DNA of 64,000 nucleotides from Pycnopodia helianthoides (Eukaryota > Echinodermata > Asteroidea > Forcipulatida > Asteriidae): contig CM063258.1 of assembly GCA_032158295.1 (NCBI GenBank), positions 9,194,583 to 9,258,582 on the forward strand, given 5' to 3'. Below are positions 46,941 to 57,769 of the stretch, piece by piece. The stretch's first letter is position 1, and every line of letters begins with the position of its first letter. Below the pieces are notes generated by a model, which worked only from the letters and a program-made list of their open reading frames with translations, did no database searches and was not told the DNA's origin. The position numbers and the translations under genes were made by a program.

Positions 46941-48012
46941 AATGATATAAAATTTGGAAAATTTATTTAAAATAAATATCGGATTTGCGAAAAAAGCAGA
47001 AGTATGATATTCGTTAAGGTTAAAACAAATTATTGTGTATCTCGAAAGAGCCATAATTAGTGACGAGATGTATCGATACGGCGCGAGGATGACCATAGAG
47101 GAACTGACCCACCATTCCAAATTCAAGAAAGGGCGCCCCCACCGTTTAGAGTGGCGTCATTCCTACCTTCCTATGAAAGCAGACGACAAATCTTGTAGGT
47201 CAGTTTGGTGCTTGGACTTTGTTGTCTGCGGTTCGTCCCTCTCTATGTTAACCCTCTGGGGGAAAAGGCCGAAAAGGATAGCTTCACCACCAATTATAGA
47301 ACACTTTCCACTCATAATGGACGGTAAGAACTACTTAAAACTATCTTTATATTCCTATTTAAATTGTAATTCACCGATTTGTGTAAAGCAAACATCCTTG
47401 GCTTAGTTACACTTTCAGACTATGTATTTTTGTGAGCGTGTGTCCTCAATCCTCCCATAAATATCCTCTTCTCCTATGTCACTCCACACCAAACTATTTT
47501 GACCCAAGATAAGGTTGGAATGTCTCACCCTGTGATAAGCAATAGTTAGTTGGGCCTACGGCCGCAGTCCACTCTGAATCTTTCACTTATTGTTATAATG
47601 CAATTGGATTGGCGGATAAAGATGGTTGTTTGGAAGATTGGTACCTACAATCATGGTCATCTTCTTCGATAGAGGGCTCACTTCTGTTTTAACCATCCAC
47701 TGGATAACAAGAATTTAGCTTCATGAGTCAAATTTGGAGCCAACAAAAAGTCTGAGGTATCTTTATTTAAAACCCTAACAACCCCAACCCATCACTGAGT
47801 AGGCCTACTGCACTTTTAAACTGATCAAGTTTACATTAAGATCAGGCATACCTGCCTGCCACCAGAGATGTAACAGTTTGGGTTTTGACTGTTGAGTTAC
47901 CTTCTCTGGTGTTTAACTGAGTAAGGATAGTTGTAGTACATCACTGGAAGGAAATTACGTGGCTAACTACTGTTATAGTAGTTAGTGTTGAGACGGTGTC
48001 AGTGTTAGGTTT
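46941..48012. other. Intergenic, no gene seen
   Basis: A 123-codon ORF (47035-47406) reads ..RYGARMTIEELTHHSKFKKG.. but I recognise no family, and its second half looks like random AT-rich sequence. Nothing else is seen between the two convergent genes here. Confidence 0.4.
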
Positions 48013-48320
48013 AGGCGGTGTGGTTAGCGCAGTGGTATCTTTTCTTGCCTTCCACCTCTGGCACCTGACCCAGGTCCAAATCCCGCTGGGGGCACTTTGT
48101 GGATTGGGTTTCATTCCCTACCTGCATGAGTGACCTGATTGTGTGGGTCTTCCCTGGAATATTTCTCCTGGGTTTTCCTCCCACATATAAAACTGAAACT
48201 TCCTTCTTTGTTTTCTCTCCATGGGGTTCTTTGCTAGTATAGTGATTTTAAGTTCACTTTTCTGAGAGTCCTTGGCTCCCCAACAAGAATTAATAAATTA
48301 AACAAACAAATCAAATAAAT
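48013..48320 (+). mobile_element. tRNA-derived SINE
   Basis: Box A (TGGTTAGCGCAGTGGTA, 48021-48037) and box B (GGTCCAAATCCC, 48073-48084) are spaced like a tRNA. They are followed by a body with GGGTTTTCCTCCCACATATA and AAACTGAAAC and an A-rich tail (AATTAATAAATTAAACAAAC). The coherent head, body and tail make this the clearest SINE in the window. Confidence 0.85.
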
Positions 48321-49229
48321 GAGACATATAATAATAATAAACTCCTACTCATGAGAATATATTGTGGAGTTTTCTTTACATAAAATTAAACTCATTATTA
48401 ATGCTATAGATAGATTTAATTTTACTCATACTTTCAATGAATCTCCAATTAGCTTCAAATATTAAAAAAATACTGGACTTACTCCTAGTGATGTTTTCAG
48501 TATTTGGTCCAAATTTGATAAAACTGCTGGACTATTAGTGCAGTGCTGTAAATATGCTTGACCATACATACAGATGAAGCCTCATGTACGCTTGTAGATT
48601 CATACGTTTGGTAATTGGAGCCTACTGACTGTGTTAATCCTGTATAAATGTAGGAGTAATTACCAAAAGTACACCCTGCCTTTAAAGGTAGCATTTGACC
48701 CTAGCATGGGTTGCATTTAGGCAAGATTTGTCCAGTGTGCTAAGTTATTTGTTATAAATTATACCCCAAAAGTAAAATAAAACGTTAGGACTACAGTAGA
48801 GATCAGGCAGGTTTGACATTCCAAGTTCCATACATGTGTCTACTTTCACTTCTTTATTCACTCTCATCAAACAAACAGAATACAATGTGCTTTGTTTATG
48901 CATAAACAACTTGTAGCCAGGAAGGGTAAGCATTTAAAAATTAATGAGATAAAGTCTTTGCAATCAAGAGTTTTTCACTTCACTTTTCTTTTCAAATCCA
49001 GTATAGACCCCCCTTGCATTGGTCTCCATCGCGTGCACGCGCAGCTCACAACTCTAAGCCAATGATAGGTCTTCATTGACCTTAGTGAGGGCGCTGTTTG
49101 GGTCTTGGTGACGTCATGTGCGAAGGGTCAATGATAAAAATAGTCTGTTTAAAAAGCAAAGCTACTCTTGGAAAATGGTTTTTACAATGTATAAAACAGA
49201 CCAAAAATTTTTTGGGAAAAAAATGGAAG

Positions 49230-49235
49230 TTTATT
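49230..49235 (-). terminator. Candidate polyadenylation signal of MRPS18B
   Basis: AATAAA on the minus strand (TTTATT on plus) lies about 275 nt beyond the MRPS18B stop. It is the nearest canonical hexamer I see; an ATTAAA-type variant lies closer, near 49391. The assignment is positional only. Confidence 0.35.
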
Positions 49236-49509
49236 TACAGCCAATGGTGCGATTATTTGCTTTGGTCACGTAACAAAAATAACAATCTGCCAATTCAATC
49301 CTGCAATGCAGTCTAAGCATATGAATCGCCTGAGGTACTTAGATACCTAAATTACACATCATGTACAGTCAGAATTGAATTTAAGTTGTGTTTTAATTAA
49401 ACTCTGTGAAGTTTGGATCTGAGGAGAGCAAAGATTCGGAGTGAAGTGTATATTGTCCAATGACGATCTTTAAGTGTGTCTCAATGATACCAATATGCAT
49501 GAGTAGTCA

Positions 49510-49592
49510 TCATGATGCTTTCACGCTAGCTGTTTTCCCGTAATAATCTCTGTAGTTGTACTGCACGAAGGGAGATGACATCGGAATCAAAC
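49510..49592 (-). CDS. MRPS18B: MRPS18B (mS40) exon 8, C-terminus and stop
   Basis: The last exon follows the acceptor attgttttcag and encodes residues 188-214, starting GLIPMSSPFVQYNYRDYYGK and ending VKAS, then TGA at 49512-49510, followed at once by a second in-frame TGA. The human counterpart reads GLLIYHIPQ at the start of this region and then carries a long Pro-rich tail, so this protein (214 aa) is shorter than human MRPS18B (about 258 aa). The summed exon lengths, 117+139+77+21+81+67+60+83 = 645 nt, are divisible by three. Confidence 0.93.
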
Positions 49593-49656
49593 CTGAAAAC
49601 AATAATCATGATAAAATCAATGAGGCAGAACTGAAGTGTTGTAAAATATCATAAAG

Positions 49657-49870
49657 GAGACAATCAAAGCATACTGATCGAAAAAGTTGGGTTGTTACAA
49701 CATCGGTTCTTTTAAGAACCACGACAGCTCAAAGAGAGATCTCATGAGTATGCTGTCAGCCCAAACCTTAGCTTTAGATTTGGCTTTTCTCTTGGAGACA
49801 ATCAGAGCATACTGATCGAAACGTTCATTTGTTACATCACCATTTCTTCTCAGAGCCACCACAACTCAAA
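49657..49870 (+). mobile_element. Tandem pair (~138-bp period) with hammerhead-like hairpins
   Basis: GAGACAATCAnAGCATACTG then ATCGAAA occurs at 49657 and 49795, and both copies continue into TTGTTAC, TTCTnnnnAnCCAC and AACTCAAAGAGA. Copy 2 reads CTGATCGAAACGTT. The stem (CAATCAG / CTGATCG) aligns with that of 21725-21751. Head-to-tail terminal duplication is a feature of Penelope-like elements; that assignment is inferred. It lies in the last intron of MRPS18B. Confidence 0.5.
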
Positions 49871-49934
49871 GAGAAATTGCATGTTATATGGTGGCAATTG
49901 TTTAAGTCCTCACAAGGGCCTGTGCACAAGACCA

Positions 49935-50060
49935 GCCCTTCACCCAGACACCCCACCACCCAGACACCTCTCCACCCAGACACCTCCAACCAGACACCCA
50001 TCCACCCAAACACCCATCCAAACAGACACCCCTCCAAACAGACACCCCTCCACACAGTTC
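49935..50060 (+). repeat. CACCCAGACACC minisatellite
   Basis: About eight imperfect 12-16-bp units (caccca gacacc, ccatccaaacagacacccct). A short further patch lies at 50228-50265. It is in MRPS18B intron 7 and accounts for the overlapping ORFs on both strands. Confidence 0.85.
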
Positions 50061-50689
50061 TGTTGCATACACTCTGTGAACATTCCTTTGTTCTGTGCAC
50101 TTCAGAAAAATCATACTTTTCAACACTAAAAACACTTTGTGGACGTGTGTAAGTCCACATAGTGTTTCAAGTCCCTACACTGTGTGGTCCTCTTTTGTTA
50201 TCAGGTCAACACTTTGTATGTAACACTTAAACACCCCTCCACCCAGACACCCTCCACCCAGGGCCCCCTCTGGGTTAAAACAACTTTTTTTTTTATTAAC
50301 TCGAAGCAATCCATGAAATGACCAACTTGCTTATACACAACAAGTCAACAAACAAAATGTAAGAGGCATTTCTGCAATCACAGTAGGGCATTGCGACGTC
50401 AGTGATAACAGAGTGCAATTAAGGTAATTGGTCAATTTATAGAAAAATAAATTGCAATTTCGAGGTTTTTCACATGCACTCCCGCGGTGGTTTCAGGGTT
50501 TCTGTGTTTCAGACAGAACATTGATGCAATAATCAAGGTTTGTTGTGTGTCTTTTGTGCTTAAAAAAGGGGCAGTAATTGTGTGTGTTTGTAAAGAATCT
50601 GACCACGCTGATTTTTCACTTGGTGCAGGATTGTCATTGTAGCCACAAATAGAAACCCTGAAGTTTTCCTGTACTATTCAGTTTGCATG

Positions 50690-51020
50690 GTTAAGGTTTA
50701 AAAAGAACAATCTGGTCAGTGAGTTTTCAGATTGAAACTCAAGAAATACTTCAACCATAAAAGCTTACTTGATAAGAAGCACCTGAGAGCTGCTCATATA
50801 ATATTGTTAGAAACGACTCCCTCTGAAGTATTGTAGTTTTTGAGAAAGAGGTAATTTCTCACTAAAATATTTGAATGAAGCTTGAAAGCACAAAATTCTA
50901 TGCAATAAGGGTGTTTTTTCTTTCATTATTTTCTTGCAAATTCGATGACTAATGCTGCGATACACCAAGTGAGGATTCTGGTCTTTGACAATTACCAAAA
51001 GTAAATCCTGCCTTTAACTG
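50690..51020. repeat. Dispersed repeat in MRPS18B intron 7
   Basis: Contains TTTTTGAGAAAGAGGTAATT and TCTCACTAAAAT and ends ..CAATTACCAAAAGTAAATCC and TGCCTTTAACTG. Matching ends occur near 34290-34315 and 48655-48690, so fragments of one family are scattered through the window. Confidence 0.6.
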
Positions 51021-51035
51021 TACATGGATTCTTAC

Positions 51036-51095
51036 CGTAATCTTTGGCTTCAGTAACAGCTTTGTTAAGAGTTTTACACTGCTCCTGACAAACTC
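51036..51095 (-). CDS. MRPS18B: MRPS18B (mS40) exon 7
   Basis: This 60-nt exon encodes residues 168-187 (GVCQEQCKTLNKAVTEAKDY), matching the human [20 protein letters not shown] helix. It adds Cys170 and Cys174. The acceptor is ctttttcggcag and the donor gtaaga; both junctions are in phase 1, splitting Gly codons. The repeat-derived block at about 50690-51020 lies directly downstream in intron 7. Confidence 0.95.
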
Positions 51096-51818
51096 CTGCC
51101 GAAAAAGAAAAATGTAAATAAAATTGTTTGAAGGACGATTTTTCAGTAAAAGTCTGAAACGTATCTAGCATCTATTCAAGCAGATTTCAGGCTGCATGAA
51201 TGTTTTTGTTGAAATTAATTGTCATTATTATATTATTCCAAAAGCGCACCTAAGCAAGACAATGGAAGTTTATAATTTTTTATATATTATCGACAAAGTG
51301 TATTTTTGGGGGCGGGGGGCGGACACATGGAACAAATTTGACAAAAGCAGCAGCCCTTGAAACAAGTTTTGGAAGATTTAAATCCTTTCTTGGGCAAAAT
51401 TTAGGAGCACATCATGACGTGTCATTGAAAATCAAGGACCACAAAAATTATGTTTGTGGTAGTCTTTATGAATCAAGATAAAGTATAGTGGAACTGTTTG
51501 CCCATTTTCTATTGAATGAAGACGCAAATTACAAAACAAACCTCCGAAAGCTCTCTCCATGTAAGTAGTAAATAAAATTTATTATTTCAAATTTTGGAAT
51601 TTAAGAAAACTGTTTCCCCCAAATCTGAGACTTTTGTTGACTTTCCTTAAAAATGGCAATTTTCTTTTTTAACAAAATCCCTTTTCCAGAATGATTTCTA
51701 AACTGTGTTTGCTTTTCCCTTTTTTTCTTGTTTTTCTCAATGCCTTGTATCCAGTTATCGATTGTGATTGTTATTCTAAACCAATTTTCAAAGTGAAAGT
51801 AAGAAATGAAAAAGGTAC

Positions 51819-51885
51819 CTGTGCGTGCATCTGAGTAGACCTCGTAAGAATGGGGACAAACAAACTGCTCCAAAAGTCTCACATT
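51819..51885 (-). CDS. MRPS18B: MRPS18B (mS40) exon 6, RLLEQFVCPH segment
   Basis: This 67-nt exon encodes residues 146-167 and the first base of Gly168, reading NVRLLEQFVCPHSYEVYSDA then RT. It matches the human NVKLLEQFVCAHTG segment and contributes Cys155 of the cysteine pattern. The acceptor is tttcttaacag (phase 0) and the donor is gtacct (phase 1). Confidence 0.95.
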
Positions 51886-52394
51886 CTGTTAAGAAAAGGA
51901 GAGGGAAATTGAAAAAAAAACCAAAACCATCAACACTGACGACAAGCGTTTGTTGACAAGATTTAACCCTCCCACTGTGAACCATTCAATATTATCCGGT
52001 GTTGTTTAAAATTCCCATTCATAAATACCTTTTCGTTAAAAACATCCAAAAACCTTCAAAAAGTTGAGAACAAATCTGACAGATTAGCCTCAGCTCTCCT
52101 CGACTCTGCTTTGAATTTCTATGTTGAGGGCTTTGTAGCTCCTTGCACAAGGCTAGAACTTGTGTGCTTAAGTTTCAAACTATCAAAGCAAGCCAAATAT
52201 TCGACCTAACAACTCAAATTGGGCAGTGAAATTTGCGCGCTCCGCACAAATCATCCGATAGCGCCCTCCTTTGACTCAACCTACTCAGTGTTCAGACACT
52301 CCTCACCGTGTTTATATCGCACATTTAAACATGGCGACATGATCTCTTCTCGACCAACCAGAATGGATAAATTGTCCAAGGTTTTTCTGAATAA

Positions 52395-52470
52395 CATATT
52401 AACTATGCCAGCCTTCACTATGATATCATGTGGTGAATGCATCTACATGGTGCACAGCAGGCATTACATT
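52395..52470 (+). repeat. Fragment of the CTATGCCAGCCT repeat family
   Basis: ACTATGCCAGCCTTCACTAT, GATATCATGTGGTGAATGCA and TCTACATGGTGCACAG match 54480-54525 and 61311-61375. Confidence 0.6.
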
Positions 52471-52822
52471 ATATTTGGTCCTTGGAAAAAAAAGTAGGAA
52501 TATTTTATCGAGTACAAAGGCTGACCTACATGTACATATGGTGTAGGCTGTGATAGACTTTTCAGGCCATATTAATAAAACATTTTCAGATTTTCCCCAA
52601 GGGCCAATAATCGGAAAACAGTTGAAGTAGGAAGAAACATGCCTGACACTGTCAACCCCTCAACAATCAGGTGTAATTAGGTGTAAAAAGTGCAGGGTTC
52701 ACTCTTTTGTCAGAGAGCAAAAGGATCCTTGCACATCACTCCAGGGAGTTGCTCACTCTGAGTGAGGGGTTACACAAATGATGTATTTTTGTTTTCTTCA
52801 GACATTGTGACTATAAACAAAC

Positions 52823-52903
52823 CTTATAATGAACAACCAAGTTTTCGTCTCGACAAATAGGGCATGGATTGCCAGAGACCTTCCGCTTCTCCCCTGTACC
52901 TCG
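52823..52903 (-). CDS. MRPS18B: MRPS18B (mS40) exon 5, CPIC motif
   Basis: This 81-nt, phase-0 exon encodes residues 119-145 (RGTGEKRKVSGNPCPICRDE and on to VVHYK). It carries the conserved GNPCPICRD motif with Cys132 and Cys135, the first half of the cysteine pattern shared by S18-type mitoribosomal proteins. The acceptor is gtttaattgcag and the donor is gtttgt. Human MRPS18B has GNPCPICRDHKL at the same place (from memory). Confidence 0.95.
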
Positions 52904-53604
52904 CTGCAATTAAACAAATAAAACAAATGAATAGTGAAAAACCAGAAAAGATCAGTTTCACAAGTTCCCACCTTGGCATTCAATTATTTCCTCTCCTTCC
53001 TCATGATTTTATTTTATTTTTTTAATTGAAACTGATATTTGTATGAAAGTTAAAGCAAATTGAGATCCTGAATCAGTTATAAATTGTACAAATTTTCAGG
53101 TTCAATTTTCACTCAGCCTGTTTCACTTCCATGCATTCATTTTAAAGCGATTTGGCCTCTTAAATTGAAACCACCATTTAATTTCACTTTAAGAAATGCA
53201 AGTTTAAATATTATTCTATTAAATCAAACCTTTAAGGCTTTTCTTTTTAGCCATGCAAAATTTGCATTTTAATTTAGCAGAGTAGGCGTAACTTTTCAGG
53301 GATTTCTGCAAAAAGAATTTGAATGTTGTTGAAGCGAAATGTTAAATTGAATGGTTGTCTTATAAATTGAATGACACAAAAGAACATTTTGCTTACACAT
53401 TAAATGAAATTGAGCTTTTGATTTTACGCAAAATAGAAAAACGTGACGTTTAAATTGGCCGCTAATTTGCCGAAAATGACCTGTAAAACCTATACAAGTT
53501 GATTTTCAATAAATTGGCATCTTGTTGTTTCCGTCACAGCCTATGTTTGTGATATTTGATATGTTTTACAAAATAATACAACTGAAAAGGTGTTTTAATC
53601 TTAC

Positions 53605-53625
53605 CATACACTTTTTCCGTGTTTT
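53605..53625 (-). CDS. MRPS18B: MRPS18B (mS40) exon 4, 21-nt microexon
   Basis: The microexon encodes seven residues, KTRKKCM, between phase-0 splice sites. It is preceded by a strong pyrimidine tract and acceptor (tttctttctgcag) and followed by gtaaga. The seven residues exactly fill the gap between GGVPPK (exon 3) and RGTGEKRK (exon 5), where the human protein has RTRKTCI. It is too short for an ORF scan and was found by searching the intron for that segment. The residues belong to the conserved basic stretch. Confidence 0.9.
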
Positions 53626-53766
53626 CTGCAGAAAGAAATTTGAAAAACATTATTAGACCAGCGAAATGCTGCATGATACATGTAGGTGAGATGTATTTGG
53701 GGCATCATCTTGCTTTCGTAAACAAGTCAGTATATATGTTTTGGTACATGACGACTAGGCTTTCAA

Positions 53767-54240
53767 TTAGGAGAGACTCCAAGGTCAAATTCAGTTTTGT
53801 GATTCTCTCATTTTCCAATAGATAGAGTCCTTATGAAAATGGAAAAACAAGTTTCATGTCTTTCACCTCATGTTAAAACAATTTTTGTCAGAAACTAAAA
53901 ATGTCACATTTCAAATATATGGACTGTACATTTCATAACAAAGACTGTTCAGTTCATTCCTGAATTTTGATGATATTCAATCAAAATAGCATTGAATTTT
54001 GACTGGTGCAAAAAAAAATCGGAATATACAGAACAAAAAAACTTTGGAATATACAAAACTGTTTGTTTTTGCTGTTCGATGACGTCATGTTTGCAATTTT
54101 GCTCAAGTATCAAATAAAAAAAAAGTTTTTCACCATTTTAACAGGAGGTAAGACTAAGAGACTTTCCACACTTTCATGAGGACTCTATTGGAAAATGAGT
54201 GCATCACAAAAACTGAACTTGAACTTGGAGTCACTCTATA
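53767..54240. mobile_element. 474-bp foldback element in MRPS18B intron 3
   Basis: Terminal inverted repeats of about 75 bp: left GAGAGACTCCAAGGTCAAAT.. through CATTTTCCAATAGA..GAGTCC; right GGACTCTATTGGAAAATGAG.. through GGAGTCACTCTATA. The outermost bases suggest a TA target. The interior is AT-rich with no ORF. Confidence 0.8.
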
Positions 54241-54399
54241 AGTTGTTTTTAAGTTTTAGAGAAAACAATAAATTAGCTATGCCCAAATATCATGTAATCG
54301 TTTTAACTTTCCAACTCTTCAAGACTTTGTTTTTATTGAAGATTTAAAAAACAAAACAAACAACATTCAAGAGCCACATCATCAAGCTGGCCAGAGAAG

Positions 54400-54560
54400 G
54401 CTGCAGTATTTCTACTCTTCAAAACCACTTCTTCTGTCTGTCCACTCAATTCATCCAATGTGGTTTTGAAATATATAAACTATGCCAGCCTCCAATATGA
54501 TATTGTGTGGTGAGTGCATCCCCACAGTCAACCCTCCTACTGTCTGACCACTCAATAACG
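54400..54560 (+). repeat. Fragment(s) of the CTATGCCAGCCT / TTAA element family
   Basis: Contains CTATGCCAGCCTCCAATATG and AACCCTCCTACTGTCTGACC, which match the interior and end of the complete element at 61250-61478. Confidence 0.6.
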
Positions 54561-54585
54561 TCCACCACGGTTTTGATTGACGTAC

Positions 54586-54662
54586 CTTTGGTGGTACCCC
54601 GCCTTTATGGTTCCTTCTATAATCAGCAAAGACTGGCCGTTTGCCATATCTCTCGATGTAAT
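54586..54662 (-). CDS. MRPS18B: MRPS18B (mS40) exon 3, family signature
   Basis: This 77-nt exon encodes residues 86-111 and contains the most diagnostic motif, [20 protein letters not shown], which closely matches human MRPS18B ([20 protein letters not shown], from memory) and not MRPS18A or MRPS18C. The acceptor is aactttttcag (phase 1) and the donor is gtacgt (phase 0). This motif is the main reason for assigning the gene to the S18B/mS40 branch. Confidence 0.95.
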
Positions 54663-55024
54663 CTGAAAAAGTTAAGAGCCAACAAAAATTAAAACTATTG
54701 GGACCTCAATTTCTGTGGCTGATTGAGGCAGACCCTAAATAAGTTGAAAACCGATTGATTGTACAACTCTGAGTGTTTATTAATAATAAGGATAATTCCG
54801 GGTTCTTTTGAAGCACTTCATCACACCCCTAGGGGCGCACTCATTATTGTTTTAAAGTGGGATCAGGCATACCACCATAATCAGAGTCCATCAATTTGGG
54901 TGTTGAGATACTGTATGGTGTTTGATTATGTTCGAGTGAGGAAGAAACTTATTGTAAACCAATAAAATACTTTATGATGGTAAAAGTTCAAACAGCCTTT
55001 TGTATAGTTCTTTTGGTGACTAAC

Positions 55025-55163
55025 CTTCACTCTGCAGATAAGCAATTCCAGCAGCAATATCAGCTTCAGTCAGTTCCTTTTTCTTAGTGACACTTGCATC
55101 CTCTTTTTGAGAGGAACAGAGCCTGACAGACGTCAAAGGCTTGGCTGCACTTCTGCAATATAG
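55025..55163 (-). CDS. MRPS18B: MRPS18B (mS40) exon 2
   Basis: This 139-nt exon on the minus strand encodes residues 40-85 and the first base of codon 86. I chose the acceptor ttcttgtag, which gives the reading LYCRSAAKPLTSVRL, because the closer AG (attgcag) would shift the frame into a stop. The donor is gttagt, phase 1. The exon covers the weakly conserved, Lys/Ser-rich N-terminal region (KEDASVTKKKELTEADIAAG) before the family core. Intron 1, upstream, is 3011 bp and carries several repeats. The exon 1-2 junction is predicted by frame logic only, so it is slightly less certain than the later joins. Confidence 0.85.
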
Positions 55164-55923
55164 CTACAAGAATTTTACAAATACTTCATTAATAGTCGCA
55201 TTATATAAATAAATCTGAACATATGTTTGGAGGAGGAAAATATTGATAATCTTGATCAAATAATAACACATGTTGGCTATGATTAAACTGCTTCAACTCA
55301 GTCCATACTCCATAGCATTGTGCATCCTCATGATTAGCCCCATAAAGGCATAAATAGTGCCAATACGCTGGACTCCCTCTGCTTCTTAGCCCTAGGCCCA
55401 CATAGCATCAAGAAGAACGATGATTTTTTTAATAGAAACTTGCGGGGGTATTTTTGGCAGAAATTTTCCTCCCAGTTGTCACTTACCCTTGCCTAATTGT
55501 GGAGAGTGCATTGAAACTTATTTTGAGCAAGTATCATGATGATTACTGATGCGCATGTGCGATTACAAACTGTATGACTTTGCTACTCTAGTTCTTAGTC
55601 TTTAGTCAAGGTGGTATTCATCACACACAGCGCACCACCGCACACACGAACCAGCAGCAAGCAGCGCAGAGTAAAACAGGGTGCTGCAGCAACACGAAAA
55701 AGGCGACAGGCAATGCCGCTGTTTGGGTGAATCAAATATATGCTCATTATCGTGCCGAATTTGCAAGGTGCTGAAGTGACCGGTTACCGAAAGTAGTGTC
55801 ACAGTGTAGGTAAAACCAACCATCAGACCATTATTGATCCCATGTTTCCGTGCGCTGCTGGTGATTGATTGAATGAGACGTCGACCGACCGAGTGCTGAG
55901 TAGTAAGATATACTCGGTATGAC

Positions 55924-56025
55924 TGAGGTTCGTTCCGCTATCATCTCCATCCATGCTAGCGGAACGAACGTCATAGTTCTACTTCTAGAGTAGTACTAGA
56001 GACTTCTAGAGTAGTACTTTTTAGA
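55924..56025. repeat. Inverted repeat plus short tandem repeat
   Basis: GAGGTTCGTTCCGCTA and TAGCGGAACGAACGTCATAG form a ~15-bp stem around a 16-base loop. Immediately after, ACTTCTAGAGTAGTACTAGA and its repeat follow. It lies in intron 1 of MRPS18B. Confidence 0.7.
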
Positions 56026-56055
56026 CATACAGTAGGAAAAAGACTCGTGAGATCA

Positions 56056-56333
56056 GGGCCCAATTTCATGCAATGCTTAACGGTAAGCACATTTTGGAGC
56101 TAACTCACTGTAGCAGAAATATTTGCTTAAGCATAAGAGTATTTCACAGGTTAGCAAGAAAGTAAGGCAGTCATCTTGCGTGTTCACCATGTATTTGCAT
56201 TGTTACGTCATTCATTTTCGGGCAGTAAGCACCTGAAGGTAATACCGTGTGCTTACGGTTAGCAGGGCTATAAAATAGGAACTCGTACGTAAGCACAGAA
56301 TCGGCCGTTAAGCAGCTCTATGAAATTGGGCCC
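56056..56333. mobile_element. GGGCCCAATTTCAT element, 278 bp, first of an adjacent pair
   Basis: Begins GGGCCCAATTTCATGCAATG and ends ..AGCTCTATGAAATTGGGCCC, with inner TTAACGGTAAGCACA and TACGTAAGCACAGAATCGGC. Non-coding. Confidence 0.8.
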
Positions 56334-56339
56334 AGAACA

Positions 56340-56661
56340 GGGCCCAATGTTTATAGCGCTGCTTAACGGTAAGCCAATTTTCATGCTAACTGTAGCAGAA
56401 AAATTTGCTTTTAAAGCATAAGCGTATTGAGGCAGGGCACCCGGTAAAAAAATGAAGATTGATGTAGTTATGTACAATAAGTTCCTGGGGCGCTAATTAA
56501 GTACGACCGATAAACGTCAACAATTTTCGAAAAAGGAGTACAGCGCCCAGCCCAGTAAAACTGGGTCTAGCCTTTTCGTGTGCTTAGGGTTAGCAGCGCT
56601 ATGAAATAGAAATCGTGCAGTAAGCACAGAATCAGCCGTTAAACAGCTCTATGAAATTGGC
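56340..56661. mobile_element. GGGCCCAAT element, second of an adjacent pair
   Basis: Begins GGGCCCAATGTTTATAGCGC and ends ..AGCTCTATGAAATTGGC, six bases after the previous copy. Shares GCTAACTGTAGCAGAAA and the inner arms with it. Confidence 0.75.
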
Positions 56662-57561
56662 TAAAATTCCGGAGGCGGCCGCCACTTTAATCGCCCCGAA
56701 TTAAGAAAATTTTGGGTCTTACCTGTCCGGAAGGAGTGGAGAAAAATATCCTAAGTATGAATAGGTTGTAGGAAAAATTGGAAAGGCGTGAAAAATGGGC
56801 CGAAAACCGGCCTACGCGACGTGAGAAAATGGCCCAACGCCATTTTATATCGTTTTCCTACTGTGTGTTTGTTCGCGCGTTTTGCAATTTCTCCAATCAG
56901 TCGGTCATCGTTCATGCGCGATGGAAATTCGATAGGACTATTCGATTTCTGGAAGGGGTAAACGCAGATGATGTTTAGGGGGGGAAATTAGAACTAGGTA
57001 CATTAGCACACGTGTGTTGATGATATGAATGTCCGTAAATTAGGATATAAATTGCACTGATGTTTTTATTTAATAACGCGCACGGAATCTGTTAAGACCG
57101 CCATTTTATAGACCCATTGCAAACGCGCAGCGCACTTAAACGCGCACCTCCTGGTCGTCATTTTGGGTTAATAAATAGAGCAAGTGTTTCAATAAATGGC
57201 AATAGTTGTTGTTTGTTATTATTAATTCTATCTTTTGATTTATTGTGTGGCTTTCTGATGGAATCAGCGCCTTTGGAATTATTCGGAGGGGGTAGTCGGG
57301 GACGGTTCGGTTTAAAAACGTTTAGGTGGTTTATATAACTTACCTAGGACTCCTACTAATGGAATAATCCGAAATAACCTTTTGCGCGACTGACGTGTAA
57401 GGCAGGTTTTCATTCATAAATTTATGAATATTCAGTTTATGCAAAGTATTGGACAATCACAGCTTATTTTAATATTCATAAAAATTACATATTCATTATG
57501 ACCTTTAGTAAACCAGGTTATGGGAGAAACATGTAGGACAAGCAAACCAATCTTTGTATCA

Positions 57562-57660
57562 ACGCCTCATAGCCGTGTGGGTTAAGGCTATGCTCTCTTG
57601 TGTATAATAAATTGTTCTCTCTTTACAGGTTCGAGTCTCGGTAACGACGCCATTGCATTA
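57562..57660 (+). mobile_element. tRNA-like Pol III promoter unit (SINE head or tRNA pseudogene)
   Basis: Box A TAGCCGTGTGGGTTAAGG (57570-57587) and box B GGTTCGAGTCTC (57628-57639) are in tRNA-like spacing with a long variable region, as in Leu/Ser tRNAs. The acceptor ends do not pair, so it is not a working tRNA. It lies in intron 1 of MRPS18B. Confidence 0.6.
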
Positions 57661-57769
57661 TTTCATTGATTACTAACGTTCCATTCCTTCCAGCAATAAG
57701 GTACAGGTAGATACATGGAGACTGGGCGAAGAGGAGACAGGAAATGGGGGAGAAATAGAGAAGAATAGA

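Noticed and set aside
47035..47406. 123-codon ORF between the two genes
   Set aside because: I recognise no family and the second half has random-looking composition.
48013..48090. Functional tRNA gene
   Set aside because: The tRNA-like head runs directly into a SINE body and A-rich tail.
55145..55152. Alternative acceptor (attgcag) for MRPS18B exon 2
   Set aside because: It would join exon 1 out of frame and meet a stop within about 23 codons, whereas ttcttgtag keeps the frame.
57562..57660. Functional tRNA gene
   Set aside because: Box A and box B are present, but the acceptor ends do not pair and the anticodon arm is unclear.
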